From: JAAUTT01 sp963846585
GTDB lineage: Bacteria; Bacteroidota; Bacteroidia; Bacteroidales; JAAUTT01
Assembly (NCBI GenBank): GCA_963846585.1
Contig: CAWJWO010000015.1
Location: 310,001 to 374,000, forward strand
Length of the DNA stretch: 64,000 nucleotides
Direction: 5' to 3'
Shown here: positions 35,541 to 44,478 of the stretch, one piece after another
How the letters are laid out: each line of letters opens with the position of its first letter
Position numbering within the stretch: position 1 is the first letter of the stretch
Notes under the pieces: model-generated
Databases searched by the model: none
Seen by the model: only the letters and a program-made list of their open reading frames with translations
Told to the model about the DNA's origin: nothing
Program-made: the position numbers and the translations under genes

Positions 35541-37671
35541 AAATATATTGAGAGTTTTTAAATATTCCTTATTAGCTGTTTTCATGCTGGTAAATTTTAA
35601 TAATATTGAAGTATATTGCCAGAATAAAACTAATGTACATGGATTGTCGGCACGTCAGCTGAAGGCATATGGAAAAAATTCAGACAGGTTGGGGGATATT
35701 TTTTCGGCTATTGACTATTTAGAGCCTTATTGTAAAATGAAACCGGCAGACGAAGAATTAAACTACAGGCTTGCTGAACTTTATTATCTATCTCATGATT
35801 ATGAAAAATCCGAAAAACAATTTGACCTTGCCTACAAAAACTGGCCTGACTTATATCCACAGGCATTATTATATCAGGCAAGATCAGTAAAATCATTGGG
35901 CAGATACGACGAAGCCAAAGAAATTTTCCTTAAGTTTCAGCGTAAATATAAATTTGTTAAAAATCCACCTGTAACCCTGAACGGCTTAAAAGATGAAATT
36001 GCCGGATGTGAACTGGCCCCGTCCATAATCAACAATCCTCTCAAAGTTAAGGTGGAACGTATGAATTCGAGTATTAACGGGCCTCATATGGAACTATCCC
36101 CAATGTCAATAAACGATTCGTTAATGTATTATTCATCACTTAAACTTGATTCGGTTTTTTATTTTGAACGTTCTGATTCGCTTAAATTACCTGTCCGTAA
36201 ATTTTATATGGCCAAAAAAACCGGAAACGACTGGATTGGCGGAAAGCCACTTGATGCTACTATTAACATTCCGGGTGTTGAAACCGGAAACGGCGCACTG
36301 TCTAAAGACGGAAAACGGTTTTATTTCACCAGGTGCAAAAGGAATATGCCAGGTAAAATACGTTGCGAAATATTTATGGCTAAAAAATCAGGCAATACAT
36401 GGGATACGCCTGAAAAATTAGACGTTTCTATTAATGATCCTAATTATACTGCCACCCAACCCACTATAGGTTATACTTCAAAATCAAACATGGAAATATT
36501 GTACTTTGTATCTGACAGGCCAGGGGGAAGGGGTGGATATGACATCTGGTATTCCATATACAATGGCAAAACAAACGAATTTTCAGATCCGAAAAATGCC
36601 GGCCCTGTAATAAATACCTCAGGAGATGAAATAACTCCGTACTATGATAATGCCTCCAGGACTTTGTATTTCAGTTCTAATGAACATAATAGTATTGGCG
36701 GGTTTGATATTTTCCAGTCGCTGGGAGAACTTAGAAAATGGTTGCCACCTCAAAATGTTGGGTATCCGTTAAATTCAAGTTACGACGATCTTTATTTTTC
36801 AATAAGCAATAGTCGTGAAGACGGCTTCCTGGTATCCAACAGGCCCGGGGGTAAAAGTTTTAGAAATGAGACTGGTTTTGATGATATATTCCAGTACCGG
36901 TGGACTGATTTCATTAAATTAGCTGTAACAGGAAGTATTTACCCTGCCGAAAAAGGCAAGGTAGGAAGAAATCTTGATCAGGCACAACTTCTTGCTATGA
37001 AAGATTCCATCAAGCCTCTTTCAAAGGCAATAATCTCCCTTTACATGATCGATAAAACAACTAAAGAAAAAATATTTATCAACCGCGATACTACCAAAGA
37101 AAACGGGGTATATTATTTTGACCTTATCCCCGATCGTGACTATAAATTTGAAATGGAAGGAAGTCAATATTTTAACGAACAGGTAAACATTTCAACTGAC
37201 GGCATAACTTTTACTTATACTATAGAAATGCCTCCTATATGGGTAAATGTATTATCGACCGATAAACCTATTGTACTTAATAATATATATTACGATTTCA
37301 ACAAATCAGATATTACAGATGCCGCAAAAAAATCAATTGATACAACTTTGCTGGAACTAATGGAAAAAGCAACTGATATAATTGTTGAAGTAGCAGCACA
37401 TACTGATAGTGTAGGAAATTCTGAATATAACAAAAACCTTTCACAGGAAAGAGCACAAATTGTTGTTAATTATTTAATTGGTAAGGGAATAAGTAAAAAA
37501 CGGTTAATTGCAAAGGGATACGGTTCGGAACGGCCAATTGCACCTAATTTTAAACCTGATGGTTCAGATAATCCGGAAGGAAGAGATAAAAACCGGAGAA
37601 CTGAATTCCAGATTGTTGGAACATTAAGTTCTCAGGTTGAAGATATTGATAGCGAAGGGGGTAATGAATAA
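35527..37671 (+). CDS. PorE-like TPR/PD40/OmpA lipoprotein or periplasmic protein of the T9SS
   Basis: A 714-residue protein with N-terminal hydrophobic signal (LAVFMLVNF...). The domain order is TPR repeats (about 40-150), PD40/WD40-like propeller repeats (about 175-450; RFYFTRCKRN, ILYFVSDRPGGRGGYDIW, TLYFSSNEHNSIGGFDI), a carboxypeptidase-regulatory-like domain (about 465-570) and an OmpA peptidoglycan-binding domain (about 590-705; IYYDFNKSDI, AAHTDSVGNSEYN, RAQIVVNYLIGKGI). This is the architecture of PorE, which links the T9SS to peptidoglycan. It is coupled to the PorP-like gene. Confidence 0.88.
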   Translation: MKEFKNILRVFKYSLLAVFMLVNFNNIEVYCQNKTNVHGLSARQLKAYGKNSDRLGDIFSAIDYLEPYCKMKPADEELNYRLAELYYLSHDYEKSEKQFDLAYKNWPDLYPQALLYQARSVKSLGRYDEAKEIFLKFQRKYKFVKNPPVTLNGLKDEIAGCELAPSIINNPLKVKVERMNSSINGPHMELSPMSINDSLMYYSSLKLDSVFYFERSDSLKLPVRKFYMAKKTGNDWIGGKPLDATINIPGVETGNGALSKDGKRFYFTRCKRNMPGKIRCEIFMAKKSGNTWDTPEKLDVSINDPNYTATQPTIGYTSKSNMEILYFVSDRPGGRGGYDIWYSIYNGKTNEFSDPKNAGPVINTSGDEITPYYDNASRTLYFSSNEHNSIGGFDIFQSLGELRKWLPPQNVGYPLNSSYDDLYFSISNSREDGFLVSNRPGGKSFRNETGFDDIFQYRWTDFIKLAVTGSIYPAEKGKVGRNLDQAQLLAMKDSIKPLSKAIISLYMIDKTTKEKIFINRDTTKENGVYYFDLIPDRDYKFEMEGSQYFNEQVNISTDGITFTYTIEMPPIWVNVLSTDKPIVLNNIYYDFNKSDITDAAKKSIDTTLLELMEKATDIIVEVAAHTDSVGNSEYNKNLSQERAQIVVNYLIGKGISKKRLIAKGYGSERPIAPNFKPDGSDNPEGRDKNRRTEFQIVGTLSSQVEDIDSEGGNE

Positions 37672-38424
37672 TTAATGCATTCGCTCCGAACAATTTAAAA
37701 TAATCATTTTACAAGAATTAGTGTTATTAAGCTGGCACGATTTATGGAAATATACGCAGGCATTCTCTTTATCGCCTGATTTTAAATATGCCATACCTAA
37801 ATTATAATAAGTAACAGGATTATTTGGGCTCAAATCCGACGACATTAAAAAATCATCAACAGATTCCTTGTATTCACCTGCCTGATAATGTGCCAAACCT
37901 CTGCTGTGGTAGGCTGTTGCGCTTTTTGGATCTATTTCAATTGCTTTGGAGAGATCCTTAATAGCATTATCCTGTTCATCAAGATTTAAATATGCTATTC
38001 CGCGATTAAGGTAATTCCCAAACGGATTTAAATCGGGATTAACCGATAAAGCTTTGTCAAAATCAGATAATGATTTGGCATATCTTTCCTTTGAACTGTT
38101 TAACATTGCACGCGCATAATAAAATTCAGCATTTAATGGTTGTTTTGATATAGCTTCGTCAAGAATTTTGTATGCTTCCCTGGAATTACCCAGTTGGTTA
38201 ATGGATTTAGATTTGCCAATAATTGCCTGTGAAGGAGGATTAGGGTCAACTAAAGCTTGTTCATAAGATTCTAATGCACCCTGGTAATTTTTCTGGTTAA
38301 ATAATATTTCACCTTTAAGAGAATGTGCCCTGGCATACCCGTTATTAATATTAAGTGCAGCTTCGGCATCATTCATCGCTTCCGGGTAATTCCCAAGGCT
38401 TATCATTGCTTCCGCCGCCCGCAT
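37672..38424 (-). pseudogene. TPR protein, C-terminal part after a frameshift
   Basis: A 250-residue ORF of seven or more TPR units (YPEAMNDAEAALNINNGYARAHS, YAKSLSDFDKALSVNPDLNPF, AIKDLSKAIEIDPKSATAYHS, and so on). Its start falls inside the reading frame of the exported TPR N-terminus at 38403-38600. The natural join reads ...NNLDA-x-MRAAEAMISLGN, so one base is missing near 38420 (likely in a T-run). It converges tail-to-tail with the PorE-like gene at zero spacing. TPR proteins with signal peptides near T9SS genes are often periplasmic scaffolds. Confidence 0.65.
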
Positions 38425-38600
38425 AAAGCATCCAAATTATTCTTATCCAAAATTAATACGCGGTTAAAATCCTGAATTGCACTTTCAAAATTACGTTTAT
38501 CAAGTCTTTCATGACCTTCTTTAAGTAAATTGTCTACCTGCGATTTTACCTGAAATGAAATAAATAATAATAAAGTGAATGAAACAATATACCTTATCAT
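38403..38600 (-). pseudogene. TPR protein, exported N-terminal part before a frameshift
   Basis: Signal peptide (MIRYIVSFTLLLFISFQVKSQ) and the first TPR helices (GHERLDKRNFESAIQDFNRVLILDKNNLDA), after which the frame runs into a stop. The remainder of the protein lies in the next frame (37672-38424). The ATG at 38600 is preferred over the TTG at 38612. Confidence 0.65.
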
Positions 38601-38661
38601 AATAAAAATCAAATGTATTTATACAATTATTGCATATAAATATAGTAAATCCTTAATATAT

Positions 38662-38696
38662 TTTGGTTAAAGGTATTGAATAATATTATAATTTTG
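38662..38696 (+). promoter_or_regulatory. Promoter for the lipoprotein gene at 38753
   Basis: A TAATTTTG -7 box at 38689-38696 fits TAnnTTTG. A TTTG at 38662-38665 is a possible -33 with a slightly long 23-bp spacer. Confidence 0.4.
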
Positions 38697-38752
38697 TTTC
38701 AATAAAAATCATCTTGAAATTTTAACCAGTTCCAAACATTAAATTAAAATCT

Positions 38753-39691
38753 ATGAAAACTACAATTCCGTTTATTTTGCTTGTATTTCTAGTTGTAAGC
38801 TGCAAAAAATCAAATGACAACAATAATCAGATTAGCAGCGTTTCCGGAAAATTTTCCTTTTCAATGTTAAATAACCTAAAATCTGCCAGTGCAAATCAAA
38901 CTTCAGATTCAACCTCCTTTGTTCTGGATACGGTAAAATCAAGCAGGTCGTTTTACTTTATTCTGGGGAATTCGGGCCAGAATAACATCACTGATGTTAA
39001 TATAACAAGTAATAACGCTAATTTTAACGTAACCCCGACAAATATCCAAATCCTGCCAGGGTCAAACAGTACAAATAATTCAACTGTTACACAGGTAATA
39101 GCCCTGGATGTGATCCACGGTACAAGGATTAACGGTGTTGGCTACACAGGACTTTTACCCATGGGGAATAATACCTGCCTTATAAGTATTACAGGACAAA
39201 CATCAAATGGAAAAGATACTGTAAAGCTCCGTTATATTGCAAAAATTCAAGTGTTTGCTCAGGTAATGAATGTAACCTTATCTGAAAATGGCCAGGAATT
39301 TAATCTCAATAATCCACCGATGCATGTAATTGGAATACCAGAAGTAGATGAAGCTCCAATGTTTAATTATGGACCTACCGGAAATGTTTACTTAAAAAAT
39401 ACAGGAAATGTACCTATTGTATTTAGTATAATTGAATTAACAATAAACGACCCAGTAATACAATCTTCAGTGCTTAGCACCAATGATTCAGTATTATTAA
39501 ATGTATTATCAATTCAATCTGCCGGCCTTCAATTAAATTCTCAGGGAACAATTTTTGATCAATCAAAATTTGCTATGGGTTCCAATGGTGAAGCATACAT
39601 TGGATTGGAAAATTTAGGTACTATTAAATTCCCAATTGATACAACTCACACAGATACAACTCAAAACTTAAAAATTAAAAGAATAAAATAA
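38753..39691 (+). CDS. Lipoprotein of unknown function, beta-rich
   Basis: A 312-residue protein with lipobox VVSC (Cys about 17) followed by KKSNDNNN. The rest is beta-rich and Asn/Thr/Ser-rich, with segments such as FVLDTVKSSRSFYFILGNSGQNN, ITGQTSNGKDTVKLRYIAKIQV and VYLKNTGNVPIVFSIIELTIND. These suggest two Ig-like or choice-of-anchor beta-sandwich domains. I do not recognise a family. It precedes a YjbQ gene by 30 bp. Confidence 0.7.
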   Translation: MKTTIPFILLVFLVVSCKKSNDNNNQISSVSGKFSFSMLNNLKSASANQTSDSTSFVLDTVKSSRSFYFILGNSGQNNITDVNITSNNANFNVTPTNIQILPGSNSTNNSTVTQVIALDVIHGTRINGVGYTGLLPMGNNTCLISITGQTSNGKDTVKLRYIAKIQVFAQVMNVTLSENGQEFNLNNPPMHVIGIPEVDEAPMFNYGPTGNVYLKNTGNVPIVFSIIELTINDPVIQSSVLSTNDSVLLNVLSIQSAGLQLNSQGTIFDQSKFAMGSNGEAYIGLENLGTIKFPIDTTHTDTTQNLKIKRIK

Positions 39692-39721
39692 CTAAATCTT
39701 TATACTGATATTTTACTTACT

Positions 39722-40138
39722 ATGAAGTCATTCAGGAAGGAATTATGGTTTGAGACGCCGGTCCGCAGGGCATATATTAACATTACTTCGCAAGTGGAAA
39801 AATGCCTGTATGAAAGTGAAATAAAAGAAGGTTTCGTCCTTGTAAATTCTATGCATATTTCATCAAGTGTTTTCATAAATGATGACGAAAGAGGATTGCA
39901 TCAGGACTTTGAAGTGTGGCTGGAAAAACTTGCACCTGAAAAACCCCATTCCCAATACAAACATAATGGCTTTGAAGATAATGCCGATGCTCACATGAAA
40001 CGCCAGGTAATGGGCAGGGAAGTTGTCGTAGCCATTACAAACGGACGACTTGACTTTGGGCCCTGGGAACAAATATTTTATGGCGAATTCGACGGAATGC
40101 GACGTAAAAGGGTATTGGTAAAAATTATCGGGGAATAA
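39722..40138 (+). CDS. YjbQ/UPF0047 family protein
   Basis: A 138-residue member of the YjbQ (secondary thiamine-phosphate-synthase) family. Motifs: GLHQDFEVWLEKLAP, HNGFEDNADAHMKRQVMGREVVVAITNGRLDFGPWEQIFYGEFDG. It is full length and starts at a plain ATG. Members carry a conserved His/Asp site and can rescue thiamine-phosphate synthase mutants; the true substrate is not settled. The gene ends 4 bp before the converging pgm stop, in a CACTATGCAC word. Confidence 0.9.
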   Translation: MKSFRKELWFETPVRRAYINITSQVEKCLYESEIKEGFVLVNSMHISSSVFINDDERGLHQDFEVWLEKLAPEKPHSQYKHNGFEDNADAHMKRQVMGREVVVAITNGRLDFGPWEQIFYGEFDGMRRKRVLVKIIGE

Positions 40139-40153
40139 ACACTATGCACTATT
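40139..40153. repeat. CACTATGCACT word at the YjbQ/phosphohexomutase border
   Basis: A single 12-13-bp word identical to those at 13424-13461 and 31926-31975. Its bases code the last residues (Ser-Ala) and the TAG stop of the phosphohexomutase gene. Confidence 0.55.
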
Positions 40154-41893
40154 CAATTTAAGATCCTTAATGATATTCTTTATTTTTTCATCAGCAATTT
40201 TATTAACTGAATCAAAATCTTTGACATTTTCCAGTATTTCCTTTACTCCAAAATAAAACTTAATTTTAGGTTCCGTACCCGATGGCCGTATGGATATTTT
40301 TGATCCATCCCTGGTGAAAAACTGCAAAACATTGGCTTTAGGAAGTTCAATATGTTTATTGGTACCGGTTTCCAGATTATGTGATATTCCTGATTCATAA
40401 TCAATTATCTGAATTACTTCCGATCCGTTTATTGTTTTGGGAGGATTACTGCGGAAATTATCCATCATATGCTGAATTTCTTCAGCACCGTCTTTTCCTT
40501 TTTTAGTAACTGACAACAAAGATTCTTTAAAGAAGCCATATTTAATGTATATTTCGAGCAATAGATCAAACATTGTTTTTTTCTGGTCCTTTGCCCATGC
40601 TGCAGCTTCTGCAATCATGGCACACGACATCACTGCATCCTTATCCCGCACAAATTCCCCTGTGAGATAACCGTAACTTTCCTCACCGCCACCTATAAAC
40701 GTCAGCTTACCTTCGTGGAGTTTAATAATTTCGGCAATGTATTTAAAACCTGTTAGTACATCAAAGTAAATAACTTTGAATGAATTTGCCATTTCTGCAA
40801 TCAATTCAGTTGTAACTATAGTTTTAACCAAATACTCTTTGCCAAGAAGTTTTCCATTTTGTTTCCACCTGGTCAGCAAATAATATATAAGAATGGAAGC
40901 CGTCTGATTACCATTAAGCAAAACAATTTCATTGTTATTATTGCGTGTGGCTATGCCTACGCGATCACCGTCCGGATCAGTTGCCATAACCAGATCTGCG
41001 CCGACTTCCCGTGCTTTTAATATTGCCATATTTAGTGCTGCCGGTTCTTCTGGATTAGGTGACTTAACAGTCGGGAAATTGCCATCAGTTATATCTTGTT
41101 CAGGTATGTGGATGATGTTACGAAAACCAAATTTTTTGAGTACAAGTGGCACAAGTTTCACTCCTGTGCCATGTAATGGCGTATAAATTATTTTCATATC
41201 GCTATTGCGTACAACAGCATCAGGAGAAAGAGATAATTTTTTTATTTGATCAGTATATATTTCATCTATATCGTTGCCGATGGTTATAATTTTATTTTTG
41301 GGGCCATTGAATTTTATCTCTTCAATGCCATGAATTTTATTAACATATTCAATAATTAATTTATCGTGTGGTGGTACAACCTGACCTCCATCGTCCCAAT
41401 AGGCTTTATATCCGTTATATTCTTTAGGATTATGGGAAGCAGTTATTACAATACCGCTCTGGCATTTTAAATACCTGATTGCAAATGAAAGTTCAGGTGT
41501 TGGTCTTAACGACCCGAATAGATATACTTTGAAGCCATTTCCTGCAAATATGCCTGCAGCCGTATCAGCAAACAAACTGCTGTTATTACGGCAATCGTAT
41601 GCAATGGCAACTTTAATTTCCGGAAGATTCCCAAATTCATTTTTTAGATAATTGCTCATCCCCTGTGTTGCCATCCCGACGGTATAAATATTCATCCTGT
41701 TGGTACCAACTCCCATTATACCGCGAAGCCCGCCGGTACCAAATTCAAGGTCCTGATAAAAACTATCAATTAATTCATTTTCATTATTATCCAACAAAAA
41801 TTGAACTTCATCCCTCGTTTTTTTATCATACCTTTCAGATAACCAAACTTTTGCCTTTTCAATTACTTTTGGTAGAATTTCCTTGTTAATCAT
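40142..41893 (-). CDS. Phosphoglucomutase/phosphomannomutase (alpha-phosphohexomutase)
   Basis: Interconverts hexose-1- and 6-phosphates, feeding the nucleotide-sugar genes of the same strand. Motifs: active-site phosphoserine TASHNPKEYNGYK, metal-binding DPDGDRVGIA near 309-313, sugar-binding GGGEESYGY and phosphate-binding RPSGTEPKIKFY. It has 583 residues from the ATG at 41893; the longer frame starts at a TTG. It starts 12 bp after the rfbD stop, so it is the last gene of the operon. Its C-terminal codons lie in a word repeat. The specific sugar (glucose or mannose) is not decided by sequence. Confidence 0.92.
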   Translation of the reverse strand: MINKEILPKVIEKAKVWLSERYDKKTRDEVQFLLDNNENELIDSFYQDLEFGTGGLRGIMGVGTNRMNIYTVGMATQGMSNYLKNEFGNLPEIKVAIAYDCRNNSSLFADTAAGIFAGNGFKVYLFGSLRPTPELSFAIRYLKCQSGIVITASHNPKEYNGYKAYWDDGGQVVPPHDKLIIEYVNKIHGIEEIKFNGPKNKIITIGNDIDEIYTDQIKKLSLSPDAVVRNSDMKIIYTPLHGTGVKLVPLVLKKFGFRNIIHIPEQDITDGNFPTVKSPNPEEPAALNMAILKAREVGADLVMATDPDGDRVGIATRNNNNEIVLLNGNQTASILIYYLLTRWKQNGKLLGKEYLVKTIVTTELIAEMANSFKVIYFDVLTGFKYIAEIIKLHEGKLTFIGGGEESYGYLTGEFVRDKDAVMSCAMIAEAAAWAKDQKKTMFDLLLEIYIKYGFFKESLLSVTKKGKDGAEEIQHMMDNFRSNPPKTINGSEVIQIIDYESGISHNLETGTNKHIELPKANVLQFFTRDGSKISIRPSGTEPKIKFYFGVKEILENVKDFDSVNKIADEKIKNIIKDLKLNSA

Positions 41894-41905
41894 AATATTA
41901 TACAA

Positions 41906-42769
41906 TTATTTATTTAATTCTGACAGGCATCTATACAAACTTGTCTTCCAATATGGAATTTCAAAATTAAAAACGGTTTTCACTTTATTTTTATTCAGGA
42001 CACTGTAAAATGGCCTTTTTGTTATTGATGGATATTCGCTCGATTCAATAGGTATTACCTTACAATCGATATTTGAAAAATTGATAATCTCCCATGCAAA
42101 ATCGTACCAGCTGCAAACTCCTTCATTTGAATAATGGTAAATTCCTTTTATCAATTCTTTCTTTTCAGTAAAATTAATAATTTTTAAAACTGCTCCGGCT
42201 AAATCTTCAGCATAAGTTGGATTACCAACCTGATCGAAAACTACTTTCAGCTCTTTCCGTTCCCTGCCAATCCGAAGTATTGTTTTAACAAAATTATTCC
42301 CAAAGGATGAATATAGCCAGGATGTACGAATTACTATTGATTCAGGATAAGATAAAGCTTCTTTTTCCCCGTCAAGTTTAGTTTTGCCGTAAACTGACTG
42401 AGGATTTGTTTTCATGACTTCCGTATAAGGTTGAAATGCATTTCCATCAAAAACATAATCTGTTGAAATATGAATCAGTTTACTTTTGTATTTTAAAGCT
42501 TCCCTGGCCAGGTTTTTCACAGCTTCAGTGTTAATAAGGCGGGCAAGATCCGGTTCGGTTTCTGCTCTGTCAACTGCTGTGTAAGCAGCACAATTGACAA
42601 TATATGCAAAATTATTACTTCTGAAAATTTCACTTAATGCTTCAGGATTAGTTATGTCCAGTGAATCTATATCTGTAAAATGAAACCTGAAGCCCGGATA
42701 GTTATCAGAAATTTTTTGAAGTTCATTGCCTAACTGACCATTTGCTCCGGTAACAAGAATATTGACCAT
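41906..42769 (-). CDS. rfbD: dTDP-4-dehydrorhamnose reductase
   Basis: Final step of dTDP-L-rhamnose synthesis. Motifs: VTGANGQLGNELQ (near the start from MVNILV), the YVFDGNAFQPYTE segment, and SVYGKTKLDGEKEAL with catalytic Tyr/Lys, then RTSWLYSSFGNNFVKT. It has 287 residues from the ATG at 42769; 12 residues of leader from 42805 are unlikely. It follows rfbC after a 137-bp spacer made of word repeats. No rfbB (dTDP-glucose 4,6-dehydratase) is in the window, so that step must be coded elsewhere. Confidence 0.93.
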   Translation of the reverse strand: MVNILVTGANGQLGNELQKISDNYPGFRFHFTDIDSLDITNPEALSEIFRSNNFAYIVNCAAYTAVDRAETEPDLARLINTEAVKNLAREALKYKSKLIHISTDYVFDGNAFQPYTEVMKTNPQSVYGKTKLDGEKEALSYPESIVIRTSWLYSSFGNNFVKTILRIGRERKELKVVFDQVGNPTYAEDLAGAVLKIINFTEKKELIKGIYHYSNEGVCSWYDFAWEIINFSNIDCKVIPIESSEYPSITKRPFYSVLNKNKVKTVFNFEIPYWKTSLYRCLSELNK

Positions 42770-42795
42770 ATAATTGATAATTAATTTAATAGATT

Positions 42796-42899
42796 CAGGA
42801 ACCAAGAACCAGGAGCCAAGATATTAGTTATAAGTTGCAGTTCCCACATTATTTCCTCTCCTATTTTCCTACTTTCCTACTTTTCTACTATTCTACTCT
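42796..42899. repeat. CTTGG-type and CTACTTTTC-type word repeats between rfbC and rfbD
   Basis: An inverted CTTGGTTCCTGG tract (42796-42820) is followed by CTACTTTCCTACTTTTCTAC words (42853-42899), ending just before the rfbC stop at 42907. Confidence 0.65.
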
Positions 42900-42906
42900 A
42901 AAGATA

Positions 42907-43464
42907 TTACAAATAAGAAAAATTAGTGACTGCATCTTTTAACAACGGCAAAATACTATCTTTTTGAGAAACTATAACTTTGGAAGATTCAACTTTCCAA
43001 TCAATTTGTAACAATGTGTCGTTATAAAGGATACCGCTCTCAGCTGAAGGAGTGTATATATAATCACATTTATAAAATACTATTGCAATACTGCTTAATA
43101 CTGAGAATCCGTGAGCAAATCCTTTAGGAACATAAATTTGCTTTTTGTTGTCAGATGAAAGTTCAATACTAAAAGTTTTTCCAAAGGTAGGTGATCCTTT
43201 ACGAATGTCAACCACTACATCTAATATTTTACCTTCCAAAACTCTCACGAGTTTGGTTTGAGCATGAGGGTTGTGTTGAAAATGTAATCCTCTGACAACG
43301 CCATACGACGATTTAGATTGGTTGTCCTGAACAAAGTCCGTTGATAATCCTTTCTCAAGCAATTTTAGTTTATTATAACTTTCATAAAAATATCCCCTTG
43401 AATCTTCATAAACTTTAGGATTAATTATGAATAAACCAGGAAATTCAGTTTCTGTAATATTCAT
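42907..43464 (-). CDS. rfbC: dTDP-4-dehydrorhamnose 3,5-epimerase
   Basis: Cupin-fold epimerase, third step of dTDP-rhamnose synthesis. Motifs: FVQDNQSKSSYGVVRGLHFQ with the catalytic histidine, KLVRVLEGKILDVVVDIRKGSPTFGK, and IYVPKGFAHGFSVLS. It has 185 residues, the normal length. It overlaps rfbA by 4 bp (ATGA), so the two are cotranslated. Confidence 0.95.
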   Translation of the reverse strand: MNITETEFPGLFIINPKVYEDSRGYFYESYNKLKLLEKGLSTDFVQDNQSKSSYGVVRGLHFQHNPHAQTKLVRVLEGKILDVVVDIRKGSPTFGKTFSIELSSDNKKQIYVPKGFAHGFSVLSSIAIVFYKCDYIYTPSAESGILYNDTLLQIDWKVESSKVIVSQKDSILPLLKDAVTNFSYL

Positions 43465-44342
43465 ATTGTGACAATTTCTTCGTTTGCAATTTTAAAAAGA
43501 TATTCACCATATTGATTTTTTTTAAGTGTTTCAGCAAGCTTCAACAACTGATTTTTATCAATAAACCCTCTTTTATAAGCGATTTCTTCTATGCATGAAA
43601 CCTTTAATCCCTGGCGTTCTTCAATTGTGTAAATATAATTTGAGGCTTGCAGAAGGCTCTCGTGTGTTCCGGTATCAAGCCATGCCATACCGCGGCCAAG
43701 CAGTTCAACTTTCAAACGCTTTTCCTCTAAATATAAACGATTTAAATCAGTAATTTCCAATTCTCCGCGTGATGAAGGTTTAAGCGATTTTGCTTTGGCA
43801 ATGACATCATTACTATAAAAATACAATCCCGTAACAGCATAATTAGATTTAGGCTTTAAAGGTTTTTCTTCAAGGCTTAAAGCTTTGCCATCGGAGTTAA
43901 ATTCAACAACTCCATATCGTTCAGGGTCTTTGACATAATAACCAAAAATAACCGCACCATCCTTAATACCAGCTGTGTCAAGCAGAATTTTCCCAAATCC
44001 GTATCCATAAAAAATATTATCCCCCAAAACCAAACATGCATTGTCAGTTCCAATAAAGTGTTCGCCAATTAAAAAAGCCTGTGCTAAGCCATCCGGTGAA
44101 GGTTGTATCTCATATTTTATATTTAAGCCAAACTGTGAACCATCATCAAGAAGATCCTTATACAGATTTATATCCTTTGGAGTAGAAATAATCAAAATAT
44201 TTCTTATCCCTGCAAGCATTAGAACAGATAAAGGATAATAAATCATTGGTTTATCATAAACAGGGATAATTTGTTTAGAAATACATTTTGTTATTGGGTA
44301 AAGCCGGGTACCGGATCCTCCGGCAAGAATAATTCCCTTCAT
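43461..44342 (-). CDS. rfbA: Glucose-1-phosphate thymidylyltransferase
   Basis: First step of dTDP-rhamnose synthesis. Motifs: LAGGSGTRLYPITK (6-19, nucleotide binding), KPMIYYPLSVLMLAGI, LGDNIFYGYGFG, VIFGYYVKDPERYGVVEF and WLDTGTHESLLQAS. It has 293 residues. It lies 134 bp after the uxs gene; the spacer holds ATTACTGATTACT word repeats. Confidence 0.95.
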   Translation of the reverse strand: MKGIILAGGSGTRLYPITKCISKQIIPVYDKPMIYYPLSVLMLAGIRNILIISTPKDINLYKDLLDDGSQFGLNIKYEIQPSPDGLAQAFLIGEHFIGTDNACLVLGDNIFYGYGFGKILLDTAGIKDGAVIFGYYVKDPERYGVVEFNSDGKALSLEEKPLKPKSNYAVTGLYFYSNDVIAKAKSLKPSSRGELEITDLNRLYLEEKRLKVELLGRGMAWLDTGTHESLLQASNYIYTIEERQGLKVSCIEEIAYKRGFIDKNQLLKLAETLKKNQYGEYLFKIANEEIVTI

Positions 44343-44478
44343 AATTGATTACTATTTACTGATTACTATTTACTGATTACTAATTATTGAATACTGATTA
44401 TTGATTAGGTTTATTATAATTAATTCATTTTTCAGAATATTAATCAATTAGTCATTAGTAATTAGTAATTTGTAATTT
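44343..44478. repeat. TGATTACTATTTACTGATTAC word repeats between rfbA and uxs
   Basis: Two tracts of ATTACT-type words (about 44343-44405 and 44448-44478) flank a short AT-rich stretch. The second abuts the TAA stop of the uxs gene. Confidence 0.65.
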
